A stretch of 64,000 bases of DNA, taken from NCBI GenBank assembly GCA_001465935.1, contig LNKV01000030.1, forward strand, positions 317,443-381,442, written 5' to 3'. Source of the DNA: Clarireedia homoeocarpa. Its lineage: Eukaryota; Ascomycota; Leotiomycetes; Helotiales; Rutstroemiaceae. The notes under the pieces are model-generated. The model did no database searches, had not been told where the DNA came from, and saw nothing but the letters and a program-made list of their open reading frames with translations. A program made the translations under genes and the position numbers. Below, piece by piece: positions 1 to 11,590 of the stretch (positions are counted from its first letter, which is position 1; each line of letters starts with the position of its first letter).

Positions 1-215
1 CGCCAGTTCAGGCCGCAGCGAGTCAGCGACCACATTGAGACCTCATATGATCCCCCTAGCATTAAATGCAACTGCCTATGAAACTGACGAGTGGGCGCGT
101 GAAAACTTCCAGCCAGCACCTTGCATAAGAGTTCCAAACTCTGCCTTCTGAGTCAAGATGGTTTTAAGTGCTTGATAAAACTTTCATCTTGTTTGTGAGA
201 CAGTTTCAAACCCAA

Positions 216-529
216 ATGTCTGACCCAAACGCAACAAAATCCTCAGGTTCTAAGAACACAGCCACTAGGTGAGTTCGATTCAGAGCTGATTTAGATGTTG
301 AAATGACGACTGATGGCGCAAATGCAGTATTTCGGAAGGCAAGACTAGGACAGAAGAGAAGAAGAATGTAGAAGCTGATGCGACACATGATGAGAGTGAA
401 CCGAAGGATCAGAGCAAGAGCCAAAGAAGCGAGAATGTCAAGGACGAAAGCTGTGACATCACGGAGTATATAGACTTCTTACAGGACCATCATGAAAATG
501 TCGGGAAAGAATGGGGAAAGACTGGTTGA
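216..529 (+). CDS. Small spliced hypothetical protein (84 aa)
   Basis: Two exons, 216-268 and 328-529, give an 84-residue protein. The intron (269-327) starts GTGAGT and ends GCAG; the phase 2 junction closes and the downstream frame then runs to TGA at 527-529. The start ATG (216) follows an A-rich leader. The protein begins MSDPNATKSS, is rich in Lys, Glu, Ser and Asp through its middle, and ends with a possible helix (EYIDFLQDHHENVGKEW). No signal peptide or membrane segment is visible. The family is not recognised. It is strongly hydrophilic and probably disordered, so a role as a small regulatory or stress protein is only a guess. Support is the clean splice signals and a non-random, charged composition; there is no homology evidence. 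Confidence 0.5.
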
Positions 530-1359
530 CAGATAGATGACCGTTTCCTCAGATGTGAATTAGATGGCTTGCGTTCTGAATATATGATTCAAAAAGGTCC
601 TGGACCGCTTGTTCTAGCGCAGGGCGGTTAGGCCTTCGAGGAACATTTTTGTAGTTATTTTCAACTCTAAGTCGTTTATGAGAATCAAGAATAACTTTGC
701 AAACAATCATTAGTGCGTTCTAATACCATTTCTTTACAAACCGGCGGGGTCCATAACATCTACTCTTACAGATGGTGTTGGTGCCCGTTGGTATGTCCTC
801 CTTCGCGATACTTCTATTTGTGATATTAGTCCAGATACACCATTGTAGCATTGTCAAAATTTTATTGGTTTTATAGGTGTAGCCCACTGCCTAAACCTTT
901 GAAGACATTAGCTACACGTGAAAGGCTTGTTTTGATCGCGGACCTTTTACCTATTCGTCGGAGCATGATTTGTTCAGTGGTACGAGATGGTGATTGCCAA
1001 TACCATTATAAAAAGAAAGACGTACAAGAAGCCGTGTACATCAAAGGGCCATACTGAGACTGTGATTGAGGTAATCTAAAGAGCGCTGACAGCAAAAATG
1101 TAAAAAAGAAAATGTATTTGAAATACTAAAACATAAGTTGGCTGACTTCGAGGAACATAAAAGGCAGTCGATGAGAATGTCATGAGAACATTATTTTACA
1201 CATCACCACCACTTCATCGAATCTTCAATACCTTATCATCAGGAAATCAAAGCATATAATACGCTGTCAAATTCCCTTCTCAATAAGACTCGTATAATTT
1301 GTTCAAAACTTACGCCTCATAGTGTAGTACACTGTACATCATCACTCTCATCTAAAGCA
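530..1359. other. Gene-free stretch
   Basis: No convincing coding frame, RNA gene or repeat is visible. A 68-codon plus frame at 851-1057 lacks an ATG and looks random. The last 150 bases may be the promoter and leader of the candidate gene starting at 1360. Confidence 0.4.
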
Positions 1360-1721
1360 ATGTCCTCAACTAATATAAAAGGGAACCTCGCCCTGTAGAT
1401 GATTTAGACGATTTAGACGATTTAGACGATTTAGATGATTTGGTCGGCGGGATAACCCATTTGAGCCTAGACAGAAGCGAGGGAAAGCGAAAACGCAGCA
1501 AATCGCCCCCAGAAAAGGGGATAGAATCATCTACAAGAAAGAAAGCTGCAACAGGTACGACGGGCACCAAAAGAGATTCAGACCAAATGAAACCAAAGAA
1601 GACAACAACTGAAAAGAACACAACTGAAAAGAACACAACCGCCGGCAGCCGGCAGCGGCAGCAAGTAATACTTATGAGCTACATAAGAACTGTCGAAGAT
1701 CCTGGACAGCTGTACAATTAG
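1360..1721 (+). CDS. Candidate small spliced Lys/Thr-rich protein (85 aa)
   Basis: The ATG at 1360 opens a frame (MSSTNIKGNLAL) that stops at once unless spliced. Using the weak donor GTAGAT (1395) and the acceptor CGCAG (ending 1498) gives exons 1360-1394 and 1499-1721, which join in phase into an 85-residue protein ending ..VEDPGQLYN. It is very rich in Lys, Thr, Arg and Ser (KKTTTEKNTTEKNTT), without membrane segments. The proposed intron contains the GATTTAGAC tandem repeat, which in the unspliced frame would encode a DDL repeat followed by KRKRSK. An alternative is therefore that the repeat is exonic and the start lies elsewhere. The family is not recognised. It resembles the 84-aa gene at 216-529 in size and composition. 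Confidence 0.3.
1397..1442. repeat. 9-bp tandem repeat (GATTTAGAC)
   Basis: About five near-perfect copies of GATTTAGAC, the last diverged. One plus frame reads Asp-Asp-Leu repeated; the other strand reads Lys-Ser-Ser. It lies inside the proposed intron of the small gene at 1360-1721. Confidence 0.8.
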
Positions 1722-2214
1722 TTGCCCATGAATATGATCAAATGAAATGTCACCATAAACTCCTAGTCCGATATTTTCTGTCCAGGTGATACATCCCGAC
1801 ATGTTAGTTTTCAGAAAATGATATTCTGAGATGCATCAAATTCAAAGAAAGAAAGAAAGAATTGAACATGCAAAGTTACTAACACAGTATACAGTAGTGA
1901 GCGAACAACGAAAACTAAGTCACTCTCCCCAGCAGATTATGATGAGAAGAAAGTGTTTTAGACGCATAGTTATACATCAGGCAAAGAAAACTAACGGAAA
2001 GTGAATGCATACCTACATTCACCTACGCTGTTTCAGCTGAACAAATGAATTAACCTTCTCATGGAATCTCTCTAGTCCATGAGGCATCAGTAGGAAAATC
2101 ACTCTATGAAGTAGAACGTTATTCAATGATTGTTCATTCACTTGCTGTACTCGTAAACATTCAACTAGCAAACTGTAAACATTCTCTACTGACCAAAAAT
2201 AAGCACGCCAAACC
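1722..2214. other. Gene-free stretch
   Basis: Nothing recognisable. Short GAAA runs occur near 1843-1862. The minus frame at 2019-2243 overlaps the better plus candidate at 2215 and is judged a shadow. Confidence 0.4.
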
Positions 2215-2433
2215 ATGCCTCCCCTTTCGTCCGGTGCTATCAACTACAAACAAACAGGAGAACTACTCACTATGCATGGCCCATCACAGCTTGAACATCT
2301 CTGCTGTAGCAGAGATTATCTCAGCTGCTCAGGCACCATTTCCGACTTGATTGAGTCTATCTTCACACAAATTCGTTGTTCAACTGAACATATACAGCAG
2401 AGAATTGAACAGTATCAAGTAGCTGTAATGTGA
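2215..2433 (+). CDS. Candidate small hypothetical protein (72 aa)
   Basis: A single open frame with a reasonable start context (AAACC before ATG) encodes 72 residues starting MPPLSSGAINY. The C-terminal third (about residues 45-70) looks like an amphipathic helix (DLIESIFTQIRC, then IQQRIEQY), and four Cys are present. No family is recognised and no splice sites are needed. It could be one exon of a longer gene or a chance frame; the amino-acid composition is more protein-like than neighbouring frames. Confidence 0.3.
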   Translation: MPPLSSGAINYKQTGELLTMHGPSQLEHLCCSRDYLSCSGTISDLIESIFTQIRCSTEHIQQRIEQYQVAVM

Positions 2434-2775
2434 CTGTTATACACACTTGTTTCTTTTTCTCCTTAAATAGCCTTTCGTCCCCCATTAACAGCTTGATATA
2501 TTTTCAGTGGAAACATGAAACAAGTTGAGAGACCATCACCGGCGTCATAAACATATCACCTTTTTATGTCTACTCATCGAAAATCTCACAAAAACATCGT
2601 TTAGGCAGCATACTCCATAGCAACAGCCGCAACACGGAAATCAGACGAGACTGTAAAACGTAGAACTACTTCCCCGCTCAAAAAAAGAAAAACACAAAGA
2701 CAGACGAATCAACTTTTACTCCCAACCCCTCGCTTCGCACCAATACAACACCACTAACAAAGACTCGCTCCAAAA
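2434..2775 (+). promoter_or_regulatory. Upstream region of the 389-aa gene
   Basis: A 342-bp gap with an A/C-rich leader just before the ATG at 2776 (AAAAAGAAAAACACAAAG near 2681-2698). No individual factor site is claimed. Confidence 0.3.
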
Positions 2776-3945
2776 ATGTCCGACCCCCAAACAGCCACCT
2801 CCACGGCCCGAACAATGCCCTCAACGACGCATATCTCAGCCCCGCTACCCCATCTCCCCAGTATCCGTTCCCTGCGCCGCACCATCGACATCTACACACC
2901 CACGCCCGTACGCCCTTTCGCACATGCCACCCTAACCCGGCTAACATCCATCCTGAACCCCTTCCCGCTCTCACGATCTCCCTCGCCCTCCGATCCCGGC
3001 TACATAGCTCCGCTTGAAGATATGATGTACGGCGAAGATAGCATTTCGCTAGCGCATGAACGGGAGGAAGAAGAGTTGGCGTTCAGGGAGAGGGGAGAGA
3101 AGATGGAGGTTATAAGTGTACCTGTAATCGTGCTTCTGGAGGAGGAAGAAGAATGGAGTAGTGGAATGAGCACGCCGATTATGGCTGGGAGTGAGTTTCT
3201 GGCGCCGTTGTTGACGGAGTCAGACTACATAAAGTTGGTGATGGAGGAGGAAGACGGGAAAACAAGAGAAAGGAGAAACTCGCCAAAACCGTCCTTCTTT
3301 GGGCGGGTCTTTGGACCACGGCGGAATGCTGAAGCCAGGGGTGAGGTGCGAAAAACGTCAGAAGGGGAAAGAAGGGGAGAAATCAGACTAGGGTATGATC
3401 TCGCAGAAACCGGAACATTCCAAGCCCCTACGAGCGAGGGGCGACAATCCAGGAGAGCGCAGATTGAGCGGGAATGGAAAGCTAAGGCGGAGCGTCAGAG
3501 AAAGTCCAAGGACACCATATCGCACCATTCGCGGGAAAAGAGTCAAACAGATTTCGGGAATGAAAGAAACATGTTGCTGTCCAGAGCTGTGCCTTTCGAT
3601 CCGGCGTCACGTCTCAGTGACAAAGCGAGAGCTAGATCCATATTGAGAGAGAAGGGGGATTCCCCTGCGAGAGATCTTGAGTGTTCCGCCGACCGACGAG
3701 CTTCATCAAAGTTCGGTAACGATGGGTCAAGATCAATAACCTCTTCGCATGATAGCTCTATCCGGAAGGCCAGAAAACCAGAATCTGTATTACCGATGTC
3801 AAGCGTTACGAACGATGGTCAGGCTGATATAACTTCCGTCGTCGACGACGTAATTGCAAAAGCGCGATTCAAACCTTCCCTCGCTGGGCGCAAAAAATAC
3901 GAGAGACCGTTGACACCAGCGGAATTTGTCCAACTTTCAAGATAA
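2776..3945 (+). CDS. Uncharacterised fungal protein (389 aa)
   Basis: A single-exon gene of 389 codons with ATG in good context (CCAAAAATGTC). The protein is mostly low complexity. The N-terminal 75 residues are Pro/Ser/Thr-rich (HLPSIRSLRRTIDIYTPTPVRPFAH). An acidic stretch follows (EREEEEL, then VIVLLEEEEEW at about 115-125), then a long Arg/Lys/Glu-rich region with NSPKPSFFGRVFGPRR near 175-190 and REWKAKAERQRKSKD near 235. The end is GRKKYERPLTPAEFVQLSR. No enzyme motif, signal peptide or membrane segment is seen. It lies tail-to-tail with lunapark (261 bp apart). Family not recognised; it is probably a largely disordered nuclear or cytoplasmic protein, by composition only. Confidence 0.75.
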   Translation: MSDPQTATSTARTMPSTTHISAPLPHLPSIRSLRRTIDIYTPTPVRPFAHATLTRLTSILNPFPLSRSPSPSDPGYIAPLEDMMYGEDSISLAHEREEEELAFRERGEKMEVISVPVIVLLEEEEEWSSGMSTPIMAGSEFLAPLLTESDYIKLVMEEEDGKTRERRNSPKPSFFGRVFGPRRNAEARGEVRKTSEGERRGEIRLGYDLAETGTFQAPTSEGRQSRRAQIEREWKAKAERQRKSKDTISHHSREKSQTDFGNERNMLLSRAVPFDPASRLSDKARARSILREKGDSPARDLECSADRRASSKFGNDGSRSITSSHDSSIRKARKPESVLPMSSVTNDGQADITSVVDDVIAKARFKPSLAGRKKYERPLTPAEFVQLSR

Positions 3946-4206
3946 TGTCGTGGTTAAGCTGATCTGTAGTAGCACGATGAACCAGATAGCGCGAGGGGCT
4001 AAATTGTAGAAAAGATGTAAGATTACAACTTGGCTCGTCACAGTGCTCAGCGGCCGTAAACGAAACGGAAGACATCGTTGATTTGGACATGGCGGCAACA
4101 ATTCCCATACTCAGTAAGAATACAGCAAAAATAATGATATAATACAAATGTGTAATAAAATAAGAGCCCGTGCTATTTTTGTGACAATTCATGGCAAGCT
4201 TCCCTT

Positions 4207-5476
4207 TTATGCCTTTTTCCGAATAGACTTAGGCCGACCCTTTTGAGGTTGAACCTCGACTTTTTCCTCTTCAGAAGCGTCTTCATTCTTAATATGAATC
4301 GCTGGTTCATCATGTTCGATGTCTTCACTTCCAGGAGTGTCTGGCTCCGTGCTATGGTGGTCTGACCCCGAGGTAATCTGTTCATTTGCTTTTTTTTCCT
4401 GGATCATTTCCTTTATTTCTTTTACGGCCTTAGAACCTTCATCCTCTTCGCCATTCCATGCTCTACAGCCATAACATCTCCATTTCCCCAATTCTGCTAA
4501 ACTTTTTGTCCCAGGTGGGGCTTGTCCGTTGACAAGTCGACAGTTTTTACAGATCATTGCAGTGCGGTTTTTCGGAAGTGTCTCGTCCTCTCCCAATAGC
4601 AAGTCCAAAACTCGGTCATACCAGTGGCCCTCGCGAGCGAGTTCGCTACCTTGGGCATATTGAGGAGGTGCTGCAAATGCGTTGGCTGCAAACTCTGGGG
4701 GCCCAGGTTCCCCAGGAGTGGCAGCTGGTGATGGAGCATTGACATGAGGTGGTGGGGTCCTGCTCATAGGAGGCTGAGGGGTGGATGGTTTACTAGGAAT
4801 TTGGTTTGAGCGGGGTATATTCGCTGTGGCAGGTGGACCCATGTTCACACGAGCAGGCTGGCTTTGTTTGTCTTTGGAAGTTTTCTTGACGGATGGAGTC
4901 CCTTTAGGCGGGGCAGGTTTTGGTGGTACGCCGCCATACTTCTCCAAAAGTTCTTGTGTTGAATTGTATCTTGTGGCAGCTTTGAGTTTGTCAATGGTTT
5001 TAGTCCGTTCGACCTGTTGTTCTTCCAAACGGCGCGCGATCGATTCGACTCGATAGTTGTAGTAGGATGTGATTCCGCTGCGGATGAGGTATATGCTAGA
5101 AATATGTTAGATATTGTTCCTCTAATGCATCCAGCGGTTGTACTAACACTATAGGACTTCCAGCCAAACCAGTGTATTCAACAGCTGTCAAGTTCTTCCA
5201 TCCTATCACCAGGAGAACTATGACAAAGACTATCAAATACGCAAAGCTCGAATATAAGGTCCACAGAGCTTTAACTCGTCTGCCGCGTGTTCTTCGAGAT
5301 TCCAATAGAGCTTGTGATGTCGAAATCTTCTCTGCCAAGGCAGCAAGAGTCTTTTCGAATGAGGCAGGGGAATTATCCTCGCGCTATGAAGGAAATTATA
5401 AAGTCAGCGATGCTTCATGCAGGACTTATCTGCTGGATCAAAATGAACATACTCTCCAAGGCCACATTGACACCAT
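4207..5476 (-). CDS. LNP1: Lunapark, ER three-way-junction protein
   Basis: Three exons on the minus strand: 5453-5476 (only 24 nt, MVSMWPWR), 5148-5383 and 4207-5095; 382 aa, all phases closing. The N-terminus WPWRREDNSPASFEKTL is the hallmark of the family. Two membrane segments follow (about residues 48-70, LWTLYSSFAYLIVFVIVLL, and about 77-95, SPIVIYLIRSGI), forming the hairpin that inserts in the ER. A coiled region (RRLEEQQVERTKTIDKLK), a Pro-rich linker and the C-terminal zinc ribbon come next: CKNC about residue 270 and CYGC about residue 298. In other organisms lunapark stabilises three-way junctions of the ER network together with atlastin/Sey1 and reticulons. The acidic, Lys-rich tail ends in GRPKSIRKKA. 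Intron signals: GTATGT..CATAG and GTTAGT..TCTAG. The start context is AAGATGG. Confidence 0.95.
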
Positions 5477-6179
5477 CTTGATTGCTTCAGAAAGAGTTGT
5501 ATGTCACCTCTTCATATTGATCACAGAATAGTTTTGGTAGCGTGGCATTTCATATTGCTGTGTGTGGGATACGGGGCCAAAGTATAAGTTAGACAGCAAC
5601 AGCTTTCGCTTTCGTCACTGACGCTGGCTCCTTGTCCTGTGCGTGATTGGATGATGTGCATGAATGGTGCAGTGCACAGACTACGTGGATGGGAATCTTG
5701 GGACCAGCGAACATGAATAGTGGACACCCGACGGTGCTGGCCACAGTCACGTGACAAGTACCTCGAAATAGACTGAGGAATCGTGGTTCGGTTCTATTGC
5801 AGGCATAAAATGAAGTACGGAACGTATCACGGAGCATAATGTACGTAGGTGCTATCCGGACCGGCAGATCTGAGCAGCCGTGTCTAAATTAATCGTGCCT
5901 TCGTGCTGGCTATGGCTGAGGCTATGAGAACCAAAGTGCACCCGAAATGTATGGGTATGGGGAAGCGACTCGCTTTGTCTCTCAATTATGATTCTCCAAC
6001 TTGACAGGTATTCCTCAACACAATAATTCTCATTCTCATTAGTTACATAAGTACAGAGTACTCTTTGGATGACCTATAATCATGGTCATAATTTATAGAT
6101 ATTTCATTTTGCAATTCATCACATAGATAATTTCTATTCCAAGGAAATCAAAAGCAAACCTCTGCCCTATGTGCACACA
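5477..6179. promoter_or_regulatory. Divergent promoter region, lunapark / golgin
   Basis: A 703-bp gap between the divergent starts of lunapark (minus) and the golgin (plus). It contains the 10-bp palindrome GTCACGTGAC at 5746-5755, an E-box type (CACGTG) site bound by bHLH factors in fungi. Whether it is used here is inference. The minus frames across 5521-5837 are not supported as coding. Confidence 0.45.
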
Positions 6180-9100
6180 ATGTTCCAGGTCAGTTAGAGG
6201 AAATATGGATCAGAGCCCTGCAGATACATTTGGCTGACGAATTTCAAAGCGGATCAAGGGCGCAATAGATTCTCGTATTGCTGAAGAACAAGCCCGTCAA
6301 AAAGCGACTAGCGCCCCTACAGCGAGATCTGCTTCTACATCTTCTCGACGTGCTGCAAACGAATCGCCCGCGAGGAAACCAGGAAATCCACGGCCCAAAG
6401 AGGAGGATGGGACAGGTGGCAGAGGTCCAGATCCTACAGAATTCGAGACTGCTTTTGTGATAGACGACGAATCCGAGGAACCATCTGCCACTGGAACCCG
6501 GACACCGGCGAACGAGAAACCTACAGCAATGGCGGAAAATGGTGATGCTCCGGCAGAGAGCGCTGCTGCCAATGGGGGGGAGAAAGGACAGGAGCCGGGC
6601 CCAAAAGCTTCCTCCGAGCTTCCAGTAGAGGTACGGACGAAGCTGAGGAAACTTGAGAAGTTAGAGGGAAGATACCAGGGTACGTACTCCTCACTTCAAT
6701 AATTCCAATGGATATTTATCAATGATGCCCTATAGAACTTCTGCGATCCTATCGAGTTGCGCATGCTCGCGCCGTTTCTATCGAACCCTTCGAAAAAGTT
6801 CTCAAGGAACATACACCTATAGACTCTATCAAGGAACCAGATGCGCTTGTGGAGTATTTGAATCAAGTAAACCTGAGAGGAGACATGGTCATGGACGAGT
6901 TGAAGCGGGTTACAGCAGATCGCGACGAGTACAAGAAGAAATTTGAGGAGTCCGAGAAGAAGCATGCCAGTGTCCGAGAAGAACTAGCTTCACTCCAAAG
7001 TTCATCAGTCGCTGGGGGAAGCTCGACCCCATCCACCGAGAAGGCAGAGGGTAGCAGCATTGAAACCCCATCCGCATCAGTAAAGTCGCCAGTTGCTTCA
7101 GTAATTGGCATTTTCTCTCCCAAGCAGAAACCAGAATCTACAGACAACAAGGATGTCAGTGAGGAGTTCTTCTCATACGATGAAGAATTACCAAAGCTAC
7201 AAACAGAAGTTAAATCTAAGACGGCAGAGATCGAGGAGTTGAAGTCAAAGGTGTCCACACTACAAAACGACTTGGCTGCGGCGCAAGAATCTGGATCAGG
7301 ACTTGCACAAGACTTGGAGAAGGTTACTCTTGAGCTCAATGGATCCATTAAAGAGGCCACCAGCCTTGCGCAGTCACGACAAGTGCAGCTCGATGCTCAA
7401 AATGACGAGCTCCGAGATTTGAAAGAGAAGTTGAGTAAAACTGAAGCTCAACTGGCCGAGCTTGAAAAGAGCTTGGAAGAGCAAAAGGGAGAGAGTTCAG
7501 AGAAGATATCTGCATTGGAAACAGAACTGAAAACCCTATCGTCGTCTAAAGATGAATTACAGTCCCAGACTGATGCACGCAAAGCCGCCGAGGAGCGTGT
7601 CAAGTTACTTGACACGCAAATCAAGGAGTTGCAGGAGTCAAAAGAAACCGATACAAGGCGCATTCAAGAGCTTTCAGCAGAAATCGAAACACTCAATGTC
7701 CACGAAGACCAATCGCAGACCACTGAGACGGTACCAGCAACAGCTCCCTCCACGCCAGTCACTGCTGCGCCAGCCGCTTCGAGTGCCGGGAAGAAGAAGA
7801 ACAACAAAAAGAAGAAGAAGGGCGGCAATGCTGCTGCTACCAAAGAGCCTGCCCCTGCCGCTGCTCCTGCAGTAACCGAGGAAGCTGCCAGTCCCGAAGT
7901 TGCTACCCCAGCAACGAATGAATTACAAGATGAAATAGATAGACTCAAGAAGGAGGTAGCAGACAAAGATGTGCAAATCGAAAAGTTACAGACGAAGCGA
8001 AAGACCGAAGAAGATCTCCGTGAAGAGATCGAAAACATGCAGGAGAACTTCTTACATATTGGACAAGAGCACGTGGAAGCCAAGGAAAAGATAAAGGAAC
8101 TGCAAGCAGAGAAGGCTGCGCTTCAAGAAAAGGTCAACCAATTAGAGTTGGATATTGAAACTCACAAGACCCAGTCTTCGGCTTCTGCTAAGGTCGAGGA
8201 AGATTTCAAGAAGCTCACAGTGGAGTATGAAGATCTCAAAGCTAAATCCAGTACGCTACAAAAAGATCTGGGGGCCGCTGAGCAGTTGGCCACGTCTCGT
8301 TACAAGGATTTAACGGATTTGAAAGAAGTGCTGCAGAAAGCACAGCCGGAACTCAAGACCTTAAGGGCTGAGAATGCAAGTCTCAAGTCCGTTAAGGACG
8401 AGCTCAATGCTCGTACATCGGATCTGAGAAGACTAGAGGCTCGCGAAAAAGATCTCAAGGGTGATGTCGCTAGCTTCAAGAAGCAAGCCGCTGACAGAGA
8501 TAATGAGATCAGGTCATTAAATGAGAAGATTGTGCAAGAGACGAACGGCCGACTTCGAGCTGAGGACCAGGCTCGGGTCGCACAACGCGATTTGAGAAGG
8601 TCGGAGGCAGAGAAGATTCAATTAGCTGCATCAGGAGAGAAAGCCAACGAAGAACTTTCTAGAGTACAGGAAGAAGCACGAAGACTACGCACCCGCGTCC
8701 GAGAGCTTGAGGATCAAGTTTCAAGATTTTCAAACGAAGCTAAAGGTCTTCGAGAGGAGGTTGAACTCAGGGGCTCCCAATACAATAATGCTCAAGGTTT
8801 ACTTGCAAGCATGAGAGACCAAACAGCCGAGATTGGCATGCAGTTGAAAGAAGCCAAAGAACAATCGGAAAGTCTTGAGGAAGAGCTTGGCGAGGTACAA
8901 AAATTACTGAGCGAGCGAACTCGAGAGGCAGAAACGATGCGCAGATTACTCGCCGATGTTGACGACCGAGCCGATGCCAAGGTGCGTGAGATGAGGGAAC
9001 GCATGGAAGCGGCTATTGAGGAACGTGATCGGGCTGAAGATGAAGCAAGCACTAATGCTCGCCGTCGTGCCCGAGAGGTTGACGAACTGAAGCAGAAAAT

Positions 9101-9694
9101 CCGCGACCATGAGCGCGATCTCAAACGAGCCATCGATGAACGAGATGAGCTTCAACGGTCGGAGAAAGATTTCAAGAGGCGGCGAGAGGAAATTGATGCG
9201 GTGGCGGAGAAGTCTTCGCAGGAAGTTAATGATATGCGAACGGCTATGGGCGAACTTCGCGATGCTTTGGACGGCAGCGAGAAGCAGGTTAGAGATGCGG
9301 AAAAGCAAAAGGCGGATCTAAAAAGACTCCTCGAGGAAGGCAATCAGAGATACGAGAAGCTACAAAAGGACTTCAAAGCTCTACAAGCGAAGCAATCTCG
9401 ACTTAACGATGTCTCCTCTCGATCATCCATGGATTCGGGTAGATCCAGATCGCCGGTCAATGGTGCGGCGAAGATGGACTACGTTTATCTGAAAACCATT
9501 CTCCTTCAATTCTTGGAGCAAAAGGATAAGAAGCGTCAAACGGATTTGGTCAAGACGGTGGTTGGGCAACTGTTACATTTTGACAAGTAAGTTGCACCTC
9601 TCAATCCTGTTATTTCTGCGATACCACGGGTACTAATGTTTTCGTTTACAGAAAGGATCAAGAAAAATGGATTGCGGCAATCCAAGCCAAGTAA
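6180..9694 (+). CDS. GRIP-domain golgin (Imh1-like), 1110 aa
   Basis: Four exons: 6180-6188 (9 nt, Met-Phe-Gln), 6250-6679, 6736-9586 and 9652-9694. They give 1110 aa, and all junction phases agree. The start MFQRIKGAIDSRIAEEQARQ is typical of fungal golgins. After a low-complexity linker (residues about 30-120) nearly the whole protein is predicted coiled coil, with one Ala/Pro/Lys-rich break near residues 430-490 (KKKNNKKKKKGG). The C-terminus YVYLKTILLQFLEQK..LLHFDKKDQEKWIAAIQAK is a GRIP domain, including the key aromatic Tyr; it is completed only after the last intron. In known golgins GRIP binds the GTPase Arl1 on the trans-Golgi and the coil tethers vesicles. It is the likely counterpart of yeast Imh1 (911 aa); the match rests on GRIP plus coil, not on a full alignment. 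Confidence 0.93.
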
Positions 9695-10029
9695 TCAATC
9701 ATCGTCATCATCATCATCAAGTTCATTGCCACCACATCCTTCGTGGCAACTTCTTTGTATATTATGTAGGGTTCGGCGGCCTGCGAATGTGGCCTTTATG
9801 GGGGGGTAGTGGAAGTGATTTGATGGGGCGTGGTCTACAAAACTTCGCGGTGGTGGGCGGGTGACTTGGATTGCAGTATATACAATATTCTTTATTCCCC
9901 CCTTGAAGCTACCACAAGGGGAATTTTTAGGAAAAAGACTGGGGAATTGGTTGCGAGGTCATTGGGGTTGAAATACAAAACATCATTTGTCCTCCCTGGT
10001 CAGCCCATCTATGTGTCTTGGACCGTGAA

Positions 10030-10180
10030 TTGCATGAATCAGTGAGTGAGTGAGTGATTGAGCGAGTGATTCAATGAGCGAGTGATTGAATGAGTGAGTG
10101 ATTCAGTGAGTGAGTGATTGAATGATTAAGTAAGTGAGTGATTGAATGATTAAGTAAGTGAGTAAGTGATCGAATGAGGT
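10030..10180. repeat. GAGTGAGTGATT-type tandem repeat
   Basis: Imperfect tetranucleotide-based array built from GAGT, GATT and GAAT units, spanning about 150 bp. Confidence 0.85.
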
Positions 10181-10206
10181 ATTTTGTGCGAGTGAGCAAG
10201 CACATG

Positions 10207-10238
<32 letters not shown>
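10207..10238. repeat. Poly(A) tract, 32 A
   Basis: Uninterrupted run of 32 A on the plus strand. There is no adjacent retroposed coding sequence, so a retro-tail is not supported. Confidence 0.95.
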
Positions 10239-10241
<3 letters not shown>

Positions 10242-11439
10242 GATTGTGTGATTGACCATCATTCGTGGCCGTGGCCCAGCTGGATCATGATGTTATCCAC
10301 ATTTTTCCTCAGCCTTTTCCTCGTACTCATAGTCAGTACGAGTATGGGTCGGTATTGTGATCCCTATCGGTGACGAAATACGGAGATAAGGCGATGATGT
10401 CTTGGTGCTGTGAAATCGTGTTATGGGGCTGGCTGGCTGGCAGGCAGAGAGAGGGGATTTCGGTGTGGTTATTGGCTGGCTGGTGGGTTGTGGGATGGAT
10501 GTGCTGATCCTCCGAGGGGGGTTCGGCTTTACGGTCGGTTGGTTGCGTTACGGTAGTTGGATGGATAGTTAGATCTGGTTTGTGTGTGTGTATGTGTGTG
10601 TGTGTGTATTTGTGTGGTGTGGGAATTTTTTTCTGTGGGAGAGGGTGAGGGGCAATGGGAGAATGGAAGGGGAAGGGGAGAGGGGAGAAGGGTTTGGGTG
10701 TGGTGTGGTGTGGCTGAGGAGAAAATGTCCGTCCGGGTTCACTTGGGTTCGGGAGAGGTTGGGCGGGGAATATATATATATAGGTGAATAGATACTCGTA
10801 GATATACTCCTCTCTCTGCAACTGTACATGTAATCCTACATACAGTCCAGTCCAGTCCAGAAGAGAGTCCCTCTCCACCTGTCTAAGAACTATCTGAACA
10901 ACTTCCCGGCCCCTTGGGTTGCTCGGGGAGATGGTTCAGTGCGTGCTGATAAGGCCATTGTTTGCGATCGGCCTCAATAATGAATGAATCCTTCATACGA
11001 GGACTAAGTTAGCTGTGTTCAATAGTTATAAGACTCTTTTATGTTCAATATAAATAAGACTCGAGCCCTCCTTTCCTGCTCGTTTGGTCGGCATGGAACT
11101 GTACTCGGAGGAGGAGTATACGAACAAGTATCGCCTCTGTTGATATCCAGGCCATCCCGCCCGCCCGCGCACGTTCATCTTCATCTTTCCCATTCATCGT
11201 CATTGTCCCCGTCATTGTCCCTTTTACCCTTGGGCGAGGAGCTGCGGCTGTCTCTCCTACCACGCTCACACCACGCCCGCCATTGAGAGAGAGTCCTTGC
11301 CCTACCAATTACCGCATCCAAAACAAGAATCTGCTTTGCTACTATCTTTTCTCCAATCTTTCCTCCAAGTACATATTCTACTACACATTCTACTACTGAA
11401 TCTCCACTTCCATCTCCTTACAATCCTCCGTACTCTACA

Positions 11440-11590
11440 CTACACTACATTACTCTACACTACATCACTACATTGCACTACACTACATTACACTACTACA
11501 CTACATACGCTACACTACACTACACCCACAACTACACCACAACTACACCACAACTACACCACAACTACACCACACCCACAACCCACCACC
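11440..11590. repeat. CTACA / CACCACAACTA repeat array
   Basis: Degenerate CACTACA units pass into about four copies of ACACCACAACT, all pyrimidine/CA strand-biased, just upstream of the SR-protein-kinase gene. Confidence 0.8.

Noticed and set aside
7664..9343. Several minus-strand open frames of 60-140 codons inside the golgin gene
   Set aside because: They are antisense shadows of coiled-coil coding sequence: Ser/Leu/Phe-rich mirror images of Glu/Lys codons.
10207..10238. Poly(A) tail of a retroposed sequence
   Set aside because: No upstream coding similarity or target-site duplication; it is embedded in other microsatellites.
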